A program made the position numbers and the translations under genes. 64,000 bases of DNA from UBA2588 sp002339805 (lineage in GTDB: Bacteria; Chloroflexota; Dehalococcoidia; Lucifugimonadales; UBA3495), in NCBI GenBank assembly GCA_045562555.1, contig JBJKVO010000002.1, positions 1 to 64,000 on the forward strand, read 5' to 3'. Numbering within the stretch: position 1 is the stretch's first letter; each line of letters starts with the position of its first letter. Shown piece after piece: positions 18,449 to 26,875 of this stretch. The notes beneath the pieces are model-generated. The model worked only from the letters and a program-made list of their open reading frames with translations, did no database searches and had not been told where the DNA came from.

Positions 18449-19333
18449 CTAATCTTCTAATAAGAATTTTGACACTTCTTCTAGAGTTTCTGCTGGATAT
18501 TCTAATGGCAAAAAATGGCTGCCTATACCCATATTTTTAACTTTGGCTTTCTCTGCAAGGTCAATCCATCGAAGGATAGCAGGGTCATCCGCGACTTGGC
18601 CTCCTTGGTAACTGCCTAGTAACAAAAGGTAACTTCCTCTTAAATTTGTGAAATATTTATCTACTTCCATGCCATAACGTGTTTGATAATAATGAGCTTC
18701 TACTTCAGGTGGGCATAATAGTTCAACTCTGCCATCATCCAAAGTTTTAGTTCCTCCATCTAAGTATCCTACAAATGATTCCTCACACCAATTTTTGAAG
18801 GCGTTTCGATTTCTGTATGCTTCGTAAATTGCTTGTCGTGATTCCCATACTAATCTTTTACTACGAGTACGGTTCAAACGAGACTCAAGTTGCTCAGGAG
18901 TTATCATAGAAGATCTATTTCTAATAGTTGTTTCAGTTAGAGCAATTTTCGTATATCTGCCCGGTAGCATATTTGAAGCCATTAACGTTACTAGTCCTCC
19001 TGAAGAATGTCCTATCCCATGGAGATTATTCAAATCTAATTCTTCTATGAAAGCGGCTACGTCCTGCCCTACTAGCTCAAAATCATATTCACCGGTAGGT
19101 TGGTCTGTAAACCCATGGCCTCGCTGATTCAAGCAGATCACGTGAAAATTATCGGATAAAACCCTCGCGTAGGGATTCCAGACATTGCCGCAGAGGCCCG
19201 TTGCATGCACCATTAAAAGAGGTGGTGCTGTGTGATTCCCCCAGTCTAAGTAGTGCTGAGTTATTCCATTAGCTTTGATATATTTACTAGTCGGTGTCAA
19301 GTCATCCTCGATTTGTTTGTAGATTTTGCTCAT
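18449..19333 (-). CDS. alpha/beta hydrolase
   Basis: A 294-residue hydrolase with the alpha/beta fold. LLMVHATGLCGNVW at about residue 40 is the oxyanion-hole loop, GHGFTDQP follows at about 73, and the nucleophile elbow is GIGHSSGG at about 104-111. The C-terminal GSHFLPLEYP supplies the catalytic His. A cap domain occupies about residues 140-220. Substrate is unknown; adjacency to the CoA-transferase suggests a degradation function. Divergent from the nuo operon. Confidence 0.85.
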   Translation of the reverse strand: MSKIYKQIEDDLTPTSKYIKANGITQHYLDWGNHTAPPLLMVHATGLCGNVWNPYARVLSDNFHVICLNQRGHGFTDQPTGEYDFELVGQDVAAFIEELDLNNLHGIGHSSGGLVTLMASNMLPGRYTKIALTETTIRNRSSMITPEQLESRLNRTRSKRLVWESRQAIYEAYRNRNAFKNWCEESFVGYLDGGTKTLDDGRVELLCPPEVEAHYYQTRYGMEVDKYFTNLRGSYLLLLGSYQGGQVADDPAILRWIDLAEKAKVKNMGIGSHFLPLEYPAETLEEVSKFLLED

Positions 19334-19397
19334 ATATTAACAAATTTCCGGAGATGTTTTGAATTCAAATCATAAAAGTTAAGGATAGAAGTTACTA

Positions 19398-19424
19398 TTG
19401 TGGATGTTTTCTATATGTTATAAT
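19398..19424 (+). promoter_or_regulatory. candidate extended -10 promoter of the nuo operon
   Basis: TATAAT at 19419-19424 is preceded by TG at 19416-19417, making the perfect extended -10 TGTTATAAT. A weak -35 (TTGTGG, 19398-19403) is 15 bases upstream, as can occur with extended -10 promoters. The nuoA ATG follows 37 bases later, after GAGAGGGG. Confidence 0.5.
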
Positions 19425-19461
19425 TCCCCGTGGTTTATAACTGAAGAGAGGGGTTTAAAAG

Positions 19462-19845
19462 ATGCCTGTTGAATACTCTGTTCAATATGGAATGATAGGA
19501 ATCTTGGCGGTGGTGGCTACAGCAATCCCCACGAGCTTGATACTTATTTCCTGGTCACTAGAGAAAATAGGACGACGACCCAAAAACCCTACTGATGTGA
19601 AGTCAGACCCTTATGAATGCGGCATGGAGGCTATTGGGGGTCCTTGGCACAAGTTTAATTTCAAATATTATATGTACGCCATATTATTTGTGATTTTTGA
19701 TGTTGAAGTAATATTTTTATATCCTTGGGCTGTGAAATTCCTAGACTTATCTTTGTTCGCGCTCATTGAGATGTTTGTTTTTGTGGGAATCTTGTTAATA
19801 GGATTGATGTATGCCTGGAGGAAGAAAGATCTTGAATGGAGATAA
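19462..19845 (+). CDS. nuoA: NADH-quinone oxidoreductase subunit A
   Basis: A 127-residue membrane subunit of complex I with three transmembrane helices. KSDPYECGMEAIGGPWHKFNFKYYMYAILFVIFDVEVIFLYPWA is the very conserved central part, including the YECG loop that sits near the quinone cavity and the FDVE acidic pair (about residues 50-94). First gene of the operon, with GAGAGGGG upstream of its ATG. Confidence 0.96.
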   Translation: MPVEYSVQYGMIGILAVVATAIPTSLILISWSLEKIGRRPKNPTDVKSDPYECGMEAIGGPWHKFNFKYYMYAILFVIFDVEVIFLYPWAVKFLDLSLFALIEMFVFVGILLIGLMYAWRKKDLEWR

Positions 19846-19850
19846 ACAAA

Positions 19851-20459
19851 ATGCTAAGTGATGATTGGCTAAAAGAAGGATTGACTCTGCCTGAGAGAAC
19901 AATGGCTACTGATATAAAAGAAGGTTTGGAAATCGAAGATTTGATAGCTAACTCGACTGAACCGATTCCAGCCGACATAGTAGAAGTACCTGAGGGATTA
20001 AAAAATAATTTAGTGGTTACTTCTATAGATGCTCTAGTCAATTGGGGTAGAAAATCTTCTCTGTGGCCAGTTTCTTTTGGATTAGCTTGCTGCGCTTTTG
20101 AAATGATGGCTTCGGCTATGAGCAGGTTCGACTTATCCCGATTTGGTATGGAAGTGTTTAGGGCATCCCCAAGACAGGCTGATTTGTTGATAATAGCAGG
20201 CACGGTCACTTGGAAAATGGCTCCTGCTATAAAGCGAATTTATGACCAAATGCCAGATCCAAAATGGGTTATATCCATGGGAGTATGCGCTACTAGCGGG
20301 GGTCCATATTACGGCTCATACAGTGTGGTCCCTGGAGTTGATCACATTATTCCTGTCGATGTTTATGTCCCAGGCTGTCCCCCTAGGCCAGATGCTTTGC
20401 TATACGGGATTATGGAATTGCATGAAAAGATTAAAAAAGATAATAACAACAAGAAATGA
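19851..20459 (+). CDS. nuoB: NADH-quinone oxidoreductase subunit B
   Basis: The roughly 200-residue subunit that binds cluster N2, the last iron-sulfur centre before quinone. The ligands are visible: the tandem Cys in FGLACCAFEM, GVCATSGG, and VPGCPPRPDAL. The N-terminal 60 residues are longer and less conserved. I prefer the ATG at 19851, nine bases after GGAG, over the ATG at 19836 that overlaps nuoA. Followed by nuoC after 11 bases. Confidence 0.96.
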   Translation: MLSDDWLKEGLTLPERTMATDIKEGLEIEDLIANSTEPIPADIVEVPEGLKNNLVVTSIDALVNWGRKSSLWPVSFGLACCAFEMMASAMSRFDLSRFGMEVFRASPRQADLLIIAGTVTWKMAPAIKRIYDQMPDPKWVISMGVCATSGGPYYGSYSVVPGVDHIIPVDVYVPGCPPRPDALLYGIMELHEKIKKDNNNKK

Positions 20460-20470
20460 TGAAATAGAGC

Positions 20471-20914
20471 ATGTTACTAAAAGACTTACATGGCGACACA
20501 GTTGCTAACAGGCTTTCTGAGATAGATCCCGAGTGGGTGGAAAAGTCAGATTTCATGAACGTATGGATTAAACCTGAAAGTTTAATTGATGTGTGTAAAT
20601 TTTTGATGTCCGATAAAGATTTAGTAATGGACTATTTAAATGCAATTACTGCGGTTGATTTCATAGATCATTTCGATGTGATTTATCAACTTACTTCCAC
20701 GGTTACTCGGAAAAGAATTGTTGTAAGGTCAAGTCTTTATGGAAGAGAAGAGCTTTCGATAGATTCAGTAACCTCCCTATGGAGTGGCGCTAATTTACAA
20801 GAACGAGAAATATGGGACCTGATGGGCATAACCTTTTTAGGACATCCTAATATGAAACGCTTGCTACTATGGGAAGGCTTTGAAGGGCATCCATTAAGAA
20901 AGGATTTTTTGTAG
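20471..20914 (+). CDS. nuoC: NADH-quinone oxidoreductase subunit C
   Basis: A 147-residue hydrophilic subunit of the peripheral arm (30 kDa subunit family), here separate from nuoD rather than fused as in enterobacteria. Signature residues are AVDFIDHFDVIYQL, and near the C-terminus REIWDLMGITFLGHPNMKRLL with GHPLRKDF, which are hallmarks of the family. Ends eight bases before nuoD. Confidence 0.95.
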   Translation: MLLKDLHGDTVANRLSEIDPEWVEKSDFMNVWIKPESLIDVCKFLMSDKDLVMDYLNAITAVDFIDHFDVIYQLTSTVTRKRIVVRSSLYGREELSIDSVTSLWSGANLQEREIWDLMGITFLGHPNMKRLLLWEGFEGHPLRKDFL

Positions 20915-20922
20915 GAACATAT

Positions 20923-22032
20923 ATGAGCATCAGAACGGAACCTATGACGATTAATATCGGCCCACAACACCCTAGCACCCATGGAGTGTTTAGGCTAAGG
21001 GTCACTTTCGATGGTGAAGATATAATCGAGGCAGAGCCTATATTAGGTTATCTACATAGGGGAACAGAAAAACTTGCAGAAGAGAGAAACTATGTACAGA
21101 TAGTTACTCTAACAGATCGTCTAGATTACACTGCTTCTATGACCAATAACCAAGCGTATTGTTTGGCAGTAGAAAAACTGCTGGAAGTAGAAGCGCCGCT
21201 GCGTGCGAAATATCTTAGGACAATGACTGCTGAACTACAGCGTATTGCTTCTCACCTTATTGCTGTAGGTTTTTTCTTGCAGGAATTAGGCACTTTCGGA
21301 GGGACTCCGTTAATGTATGCGTTTAGGGCTAGAGAACGAATCCTCGATATGTTTGAGATGTTATGTGGAGCGCGAATAACTCTGAGTTACATGCGACCAG
21401 GGGGAGTATTTTGGGACCCTCCGTCAGAATTCTGGTCTTCTTTGGATGAATTTTTAAAAGAATTCCCCAGTGACTTGGCGGAAATGGAGGATTTGCTGCT
21501 TAATAACGAAATTCTCATGGTTCGTACACGTGAAGTCAGTCCTTTATCCGCTGAAGAAGCTATCAATAATTCCGTAAGTGGCCCGGTACTCAGAGCGAGC
21601 GGAGTTAAAATGGATCTTCGTGTTATGGATCCATATGATGCTTACAGTATGGTTGACTTCGATGTTCCCATAGGATCCATAGGTGATAATTACGACAGAT
21701 TCTGGGTAAGAATGCAGGAAGTTCGACAAAGCCTTCGAATCATAGAGCAATGCGTGGATCAAATCGAACCCGGTGATTACAGATTGGATTTGCCTAAAGT
21801 ATTGAGAGCTCCAGAAGGTACCGAAAGTTATGGGAAAGTAGAAGCTCCTAAAGGAGAGTTGGGATTTTACCTATTTAGTGATGGAGGTATCTCGCCATAC
21901 AGAATGAAAATTAGATCTCCTTCTCTAATTAATCTTAGTGTTATAGATCGTCTGCTCGTAGGATGGAAATTAGCTGACATGATTGTTTCATTGGGCAGTA
22001 TTGATATAAACATGGGAGAAGTGGATAGATGA
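20923..22032 (+). CDS. nuoD: NADH-quinone oxidoreductase subunit D
   Basis: A 369-residue subunit (49 kDa) that forms the quinone pocket with NuoB. NIGPQHPSTHGVFRL at the start holds the conserved His of the quinone headgroup site; GYLHRGTEKLAEERNY, TDRLDYTASM and MRPGGVFWDPP follow. It ends SIDINMGEVDR, the canonical GxIDxVxGxVDR C-terminus. Its TGA overlaps the nuoH ATG. Confidence 0.97.
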   Translation: MSIRTEPMTINIGPQHPSTHGVFRLRVTFDGEDIIEAEPILGYLHRGTEKLAEERNYVQIVTLTDRLDYTASMTNNQAYCLAVEKLLEVEAPLRAKYLRTMTAELQRIASHLIAVGFFLQELGTFGGTPLMYAFRARERILDMFEMLCGARITLSYMRPGGVFWDPPSEFWSSLDEFLKEFPSDLAEMEDLLLNNEILMVRTREVSPLSAEEAINNSVSGPVLRASGVKMDLRVMDPYDAYSMVDFDVPIGSIGDNYDRFWVRMQEVRQSLRIIEQCVDQIEPGDYRLDLPKVLRAPEGTESYGKVEAPKGELGFYLFSDGGISPYRMKIRSPSLINLSVIDRLLVGWKLADMIVSLGSIDINMGEVDR

Positions 22033-23249
22033 TCTGCGTACTGGAAGGTTTTTATCAAACCAATATTATTTATCGAACTATCCATGGTAGTTTATCTGGG
22101 TTAATGCCTTGCTGGTCGGCGACGATTGTGACTGGCATCATGTTTTCATTATTTTTGGTTAATATATTTTTGGTGAGCACTGCATTGATGACTTGGGGAG
22201 AACGAAGACTCTTGGGGAGATTCCAAACTAGAGTAGGACCTAACAGATGGGGTCCGTTCGGATTACTTCAGCCGATAGCAGATCTGATATCTTTGTTATT
22301 TAAAGAGAACCTTATCCCTAGAGGGTCTGACAAGATACTGTTCATTGTAGTGCCTATTTTGATAATGATGCCTGTAATTATGGTATTAGGGGTTATTCCA
22401 TTGGCTCCTGGGGTTGCTCTGGCAGATTTGAATGTGGGTGTTTTATACATACTAGCCATTACTTCAGTTTCTTCTTTGGGAATTTTTATAGCCGGATGGT
22501 CTTCTAATAATAGGTTTGCAATATTTGGCGCGGTGCGCGGTGTGGCAGTATTAATTAGCTATGAAGTTCCGGTAGTTATTTCACTGTTAGGAATAGTAAT
22601 AATCTCAGGATCAATGTCATTGCTGGACATCGTAGAAGCACAGGCAATCCCGTTCCTAATGGTTCAACCGATGGGATTATTGGTGTTTTTTATAGGAAGT
22701 AGTGCTGAGATGAATCGTACTCCTTTTGATATAGCCGAAGCTGAATCAGAAATCATCGCTGGATTTCATACAGAATTCAGTGGTATAAAATTTGCGATTA
22801 TTCAAGCTGCTGAATACGGAGCTATGATAGTTACATCTGCCATTATAGCGATAGTATTTTTGGGAGGTTGGTCTGGTCCACTGCCAGAATATCTAGGATG
22901 GTTTTGGATATTGATCAAGGTTTTGGTTTGTGTTTTTGTGTTTACTTGGGTGCGGGCAACCTTACCAAGATTGAGGATTGATCAAATCATGGCCTTTTGC
23001 TGGAAAGGATTGTTACCAATGAGTCTTATTAACTTATTAGCGGTCGTAATAGAAACATTTATACTCAAGGGACCCAACGGTCAATTGAGTGTAGCAGACT
23101 TATGGATAATGTGTGTCATAAACACTATAATCACCGTCTGTACAGTGATCGTTTTGAACAAATTAATATCGAATAAAGTTGATCCTTTACGTTCGGGATC
23201 AAAAATATTGTCTCAGCGAGAATTATTACTAGACGGACAGGGGGACTAG
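22029..23249 (+). CDS. nuoH: NADH-quinone oxidoreductase subunit H
   Basis: A 406-residue membrane subunit with about eight helices that joins the quinone site to the proton pumps. WGERRLLGRFQTRVGPNRWGPFGLLQPIADLISLLFKE is the near-invariant segment at about residues 56-93, and EMNRTPFDIAEAESEIIAGFHTEFSG (about 230-255) is the conserved acidic loop. It is longer than usual at both ends by a few tens of residues. ATGA overlap with nuoD; its last base is shared with the GTG of nuoI. Confidence 0.96.
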   Translation: MICVLEGFYQTNIIYRTIHGSLSGLMPCWSATIVTGIMFSLFLVNIFLVSTALMTWGERRLLGRFQTRVGPNRWGPFGLLQPIADLISLLFKENLIPRGSDKILFIVVPILIMMPVIMVLGVIPLAPGVALADLNVGVLYILAITSVSSLGIFIAGWSSNNRFAIFGAVRGVAVLISYEVPVVISLLGIVIISGSMSLLDIVEAQAIPFLMVQPMGLLVFFIGSSAEMNRTPFDIAEAESEIIAGFHTEFSGIKFAIIQAAEYGAMIVTSAIIAIVFLGGWSGPLPEYLGWFWILIKVLVCVFVFTWVRATLPRLRIDQIMAFCWKGLLPMSLINLLAVVIETFILKGPNGQLSVADLWIMCVINTIITVCTVIVLNKLISNKVDPLRSGSKILSQRELLLDGQGD

Positions 23250-23815
23250 TGTACGGTATAGAAATGGTTAAAGGGCTTTTAGTCACCCTGAAAAACTTCT
23301 CGAAGAAACCAGTGACTATTCAATATCCCGAGCAACGAGTATCCCAGCACCCTAGATTTAGAGGTGAAGAATTTAGTTGGTATGAAGAACGATGTACCGG
23401 ATGTGCGTCATGTGCGAAGTATTGTCCTTTAGGTATTATAGAGATTGTTACTGATCCGAGTGACACGGCAGTGAAACAAGGCGATAAATACAAGCTCGAA
23501 AAGTTTGATATTCAGCTTTTCCGATGTATGTTTTGTGGATTATGCGTAGAAGCCTGTCCCTACGATGCGTTATTCATGGGCAGCGGTTTTGAAGAAGGTA
23601 AATATACACGAAATGACATGATTATAACCATAGATGATTTGAGAAATTCCCCGAAGAATCCTTCTACGTGGTATCGCCCACAATTAGAAGCGAAAAACTA
23701 TGACCCAAGAAGTGGTCAACAATTAAGTTGGAAAGAGGTCGGCAGAGAGTCTTGGAACTGGCATAAGACTGAAAAAGCAGGTATGCGAATTACCCCTGAC
23801 CGAAAGCAAGACTAG
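23249..23815 (+). CDS. nuoI: NADH-quinone oxidoreductase subunit I
   Basis: A 188-residue ferredoxin-like subunit carrying clusters N6a and N6b. The two 4Fe-4S motifs are CTGCASCAKYCPLGI and CMFCGLCVEACPYDA. The GTG start at 23249 overlaps the nuoH stop and has AGGGGGA just upstream, so it is favoured over the internal ATG. Length is normal for the family. Confidence 0.95.
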   Translation: MYGIEMVKGLLVTLKNFSKKPVTIQYPEQRVSQHPRFRGEEFSWYEERCTGCASCAKYCPLGIIEIVTDPSDTAVKQGDKYKLEKFDIQLFRCMFCGLCVEACPYDALFMGSGFEEGKYTRNDMIITIDDLRNSPKNPSTWYRPQLEAKNYDPRSGQQLSWKEVGRESWNWHKTEKAGMRITPDRKQD

Positions 23816-23820
23816 GTATT

Positions 23821-24363
23821 ATGATTGAAGACTTGATATTTGGAATTTTTGCTGTTGCGGCTCTCGCATCGGCAATCGGTATGATAGCCTTAAAGGACTT
23901 GTTCAGGTCAGCTCTGTGTCTGGTGGCTGTGTTCATATCTATAGCTGGGATATACGTTATGTTGAATGCAGAATTCCTGGCTGTCGTACAAATTTTAGTT
24001 TACGTGGGAGCTATCTCCATATTAATCATATTTGCGGTCATGCTTTCTGATGATGTGAAAAGCGCTAATTTGTCTAACAAACTGCAAATTCCAGCCATGT
24101 TACTGTGCGGGTTGATTTTAGCTATTTTACTTGTGGCTGTAGTGTCGACTCAATGGAATACAATATCAGATGTAAACAGGAGTTTAGTAGATACTGTGCA
24201 GATCTATTCTGTAGATCCAGAAATAAGTGAATCTACAGAGGATTTTTCACTCGCTTCGTTGTTATTAACCGATTATGTTTTGGCTTTTGAGCTAGTATCG
24301 GTTTTATTGCTTGCAGCTCTAGTGGGAGCTTTGTCTTTAATGAGAGGTGCGGACGAACGATGA
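23821..24363 (+). CDS. nuoJ: NADH-quinone oxidoreductase subunit J
   Basis: A 180-residue membrane subunit with five hydrophobic segments. The conserved segment EFLAVVQILVYVGAISILIIFAVML, around residues 52-76, includes the pi-bulge helix 3 thought to take part in coupling. The final LLAALVGALSLMR is typical. ATGA overlap with nuoK. Confidence 0.94.
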   Translation: MIEDLIFGIFAVAALASAIGMIALKDLFRSALCLVAVFISIAGIYVMLNAEFLAVVQILVYVGAISILIIFAVMLSDDVKSANLSNKLQIPAMLLCGLILAILLVAVVSTQWNTISDVNRSLVDTVQIYSVDPEISESTEDFSLASLLLTDYVLAFELVSVLLLAALVGALSLMRGADER

Positions 24364-24692
24364 TGTCGCTAGAGACCATATTAGGTTTAGCTGCAATGCT
24401 ATTTGTAATAGGCATATTTGGTGTTCTGACAAAGAAAAACATCATCGCTGTGTTTATGTCACTGGAATTGATGTTCAATTCAGTTAATTTGACTTTTGTG
24501 GGATTAAGTTACTTTGTGATGCCAGTAAATTTAGTGACTGATTTGAGTACGGCTATGACGGGGCACGTTTTCGCCATATTCGTGATCGCAGTAGCTGCAG
24601 CTGAAGTCGCAGTTGGACTAGGGATAGTATTCGCTCTCTACCGAGTCAATGGATCTATTGAGCTTAGTAGTGACATAGGAAGAGCTACTTAA
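24360..24692 (+). CDS. nuoK: NADH-quinone oxidoreductase subunit K
   Basis: A 110-residue three-helix membrane subunit related to MrpC. It has the two conserved membrane glutamates used in proton translocation, in SLELMFNSVNL and in the AAAEVAVGLGIVFALYR helix. GIFGVLTKKNIIAVFMS precedes. It overlaps the nuoJ end by four bases, with tandem ATGs at the start. Confidence 0.95.
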   Translation: MMSLETILGLAAMLFVIGIFGVLTKKNIIAVFMSLELMFNSVNLTFVGLSYFVMPVNLVTDLSTAMTGHVFAIFVIAVAAAEVAVGLGIVFALYRVNGSIELSSDIGRAT

Positions 24693-24693
24693 T

Positions 24694-24888
24694 ATGTGGA
24701 TGGAATTCAAAAAAGTGCCTAATTTGATGACTGCTGAGATATGGAAAGAAGCTATAGAAGCAGAAGGTCTCCCTGTTAAAATCTTGCCAGATGACGGTTT
24801 GTCTGAATGGTCGTACAGTAATCCGTTTACTGTGTATATCCCTAAAGGTAAAGAACACGTAGCGGACGAAATCCTGAGGAAATTATAG
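24694..24888 (+). CDS. small DUF2007-like protein inside the nuo operon
   Basis: A 64-residue soluble protein placed one base after nuoK and three bases before nuoL. TAEIWKEAIEAEGLPVKILPDDG followed by FTVYIPKGKEHVADEILRKL resembles the DUF2007 (putative signal-transducing) pattern, in which a helix-strand unit with an AEGIP-like turn is followed by a beta strand and an amphipathic helix with AxxIL. It is not a known complex I subunit. Its tight position implies stoichiometric expression with the complex; an assembly or regulatory role is inference. Confidence 0.7.
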   Translation: MWMEFKKVPNLMTAEIWKEAIEAEGLPVKILPDDGLSEWSYSNPFTVYIPKGKEHVADEILRKL

Positions 24889-24891
24889 GAT

Positions 24892-26874
24892 ATGTCATCA
24901 TTAACTATTTGGCTTGTATTCTTAGCTCCTCTAACTAGTTTCGTAATCATTTCATTGATTGTTCGGCCTTTCTTTAGTAAACATCAATGGATAAGCCCAT
25001 ATCTACTGATAGCTGGGCTTTCTGTGTCTCTTGTCGTGTCTGTAATGCTATTTCTGGACACTTTGTATACAGGTGGTCCTGGATACAATAGTGCTTACCA
25101 ATGGATCAAAATAAATGACGCAGCTATTATAGATTTGGGCACGTACATCGATCCAGTTAGTTCTACTATTTTATTAGTGGTCGTTGTGGTCAGCTTGTTA
25201 GTGCAGATTTATTCCATGGGTTATATGCACGGAGATATTGGCTATAGCCGATACTTTGCTACGATGGCACTATTTACTTCGTCAATGATTGGTCTGGTGA
25301 TCTCATCTAATATTGTCCAGTTATACGCTTTTTGGGAATTAGTTGGATTATCCTCCTATTTACTAATTGGATTTTGGACCGAAAGACCTGCAGCTGCAGC
25401 CGCAGCTAAAAAAGCTTTCATTATTACACGTATAGGGGACGTAGGATTCTTAATAGGCATTTTATTCTTGATTAATCATTCATTTGCTTTGCCGCTATCC
25501 GCAAATGTTAATGTGCTTCACATACCTGACATATGTTCCCTTGCAGGAACGATGTCAGCTATGATCGTTACTATTATTACTCTTGGAATTCTATCAGGAG
25601 CTATGGGTAAATCTGCTCAATTCCCTTTTCACACTTGGTTGCCTGATGCAATGGAAGGGCCCACACCTGTTAGTGCCCTAGTTCATTCTGCAACTATGGT
25701 TGCAGCAGGGGTATTCCTATTGGTTCGATTGTTTCCGTTCATAAGTGCATCTGATACGACTATGTTAGTTATAGCTGGAGTAGGAGCATTTACCGCGGTC
25801 TTTGCAGCAACAATGGGATTGGTAGTTAATGACATCAAAAGAGTACTGGCTTATTCAAGCATAAGTCAGCTTGCTTATATGTTCGCTGCTATTGGCCTTG
25901 GGGCATTTGGTCCCGCAATATTTCATTTGATTACTCATGCATTCTTTAAGGCATTATTGTTCCTATGTTCAGGTAGTGTGAATCATGCCACTCACACATT
26001 TGATATGAGAGAAATGGGGGGATTAAGAAAATATATGCCCTGGACCTATGGATTGATGCTTGTATCATCCCTGAGTCTAATAGGATTGCCCCCATTGTCA
26101 GGATTCTGGAGCAAAGATGAGATCATGTTATCGGCGTGGGAGAAAATGTTACATGGATCCGTTTTTGAGATAACAATTTTCGCGTTGTTAGCAATTGGAG
26201 TAGTACTCACCGCTTTTTATACGTGGCGGATGATAAGTTTAACTTTCCATGGGGAATATAGAGGAAATGATGTTGGAGATGGACATGGTGATCACTCTAT
26301 TCATGAATCTCCCGGGGTGATGATTGCTCCAATGGCTCTATTAGGTGTCGCCACAGTATTGGCTGGATTTTTGACAAATCCCCCAGTTAATGTGGGACCT
26401 ATTCACAAGCATTGGCTGAATGATTTCATATCCTCAAGTATAGTTTTTCACCATGGGCACCACGCTGCTGAATTCAGTGTGTTAGTCGCAATATTGTCCA
26501 CTGTTTTGGGATTAATCGGGCTGGGAATTGCAGTATATTATTACAAGCTTAGCCAAAATGGTAAAAAAGAACCACTAGAATCAATGAAAGGATTCTATGG
26601 ATTGATTTATAACAAGTATTATTTAGATGACCTTTATGAAAACATTATCGTAAGAAATATATTGCAGAAACGAATAGTTAACATAATTGCATTTGTAGAT
26701 AAGTATGTGGTTGATGGACTTGGATTATTTTTGGGTTTTGCAGTCAAAAACGTGGGGCATGTATTAGGATTGTTTCAAAATGGGAATGTTCAATTTTATA
26801 CTTTTGTCATAAGTTTGGGTGGAGTCATAGGTTTGATCATACTCTTGATGTATACACCTGGATTGGGAGGGTAA
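24892..26874 (+). CDS. nuoL: NADH-quinone oxidoreductase subunit L
   Basis: A 660-residue antiporter-like proton-pumping subunit. The core has the conserved Glu in FWELVGLSSYLLIGFW (about residue 144), the GKSAQFPFHTWLPDAMEGPTPVSALVHSATMV segment with the key Lys and His (about 245-275), and the later KRVLAYSSISQLAYM. The C-terminal 100 residues include the long lateral helix and a final transmembrane helix. Length is normal. Confidence 0.97.
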   Translation: MSSLTIWLVFLAPLTSFVIISLIVRPFFSKHQWISPYLLIAGLSVSLVVSVMLFLDTLYTGGPGYNSAYQWIKINDAAIIDLGTYIDPVSSTILLVVVVVSLLVQIYSMGYMHGDIGYSRYFATMALFTSSMIGLVISSNIVQLYAFWELVGLSSYLLIGFWTERPAAAAAAKKAFIITRIGDVGFLIGILFLINHSFALPLSANVNVLHIPDICSLAGTMSAMIVTIITLGILSGAMGKSAQFPFHTWLPDAMEGPTPVSALVHSATMVAAGVFLLVRLFPFISASDTTMLVIAGVGAFTAVFAATMGLVVNDIKRVLAYSSISQLAYMFAAIGLGAFGPAIFHLITHAFFKALLFLCSGSVNHATHTFDMREMGGLRKYMPWTYGLMLVSSLSLIGLPPLSGFWSKDEIMLSAWEKMLHGSVFEITIFALLAIGVVLTAFYTWRMISLTFHGEYRGNDVGDGHGDHSIHESPGVMIAPMALLGVATVLAGFLTNPPVNVGPIHKHWLNDFISSSIVFHHGHHAAEFSVLVAILSTVLGLIGLGIAVYYYKLSQNGKKEPLESMKGFYGLIYNKYYLDDLYENIIVRNILQKRIVNIIAFVDKYVVDGLGLFLGFAVKNVGHVLGLFQNGNVQFYTFVISLGGVIGLIILLMYTPGLGG

Positions 26875-26875
26875 T

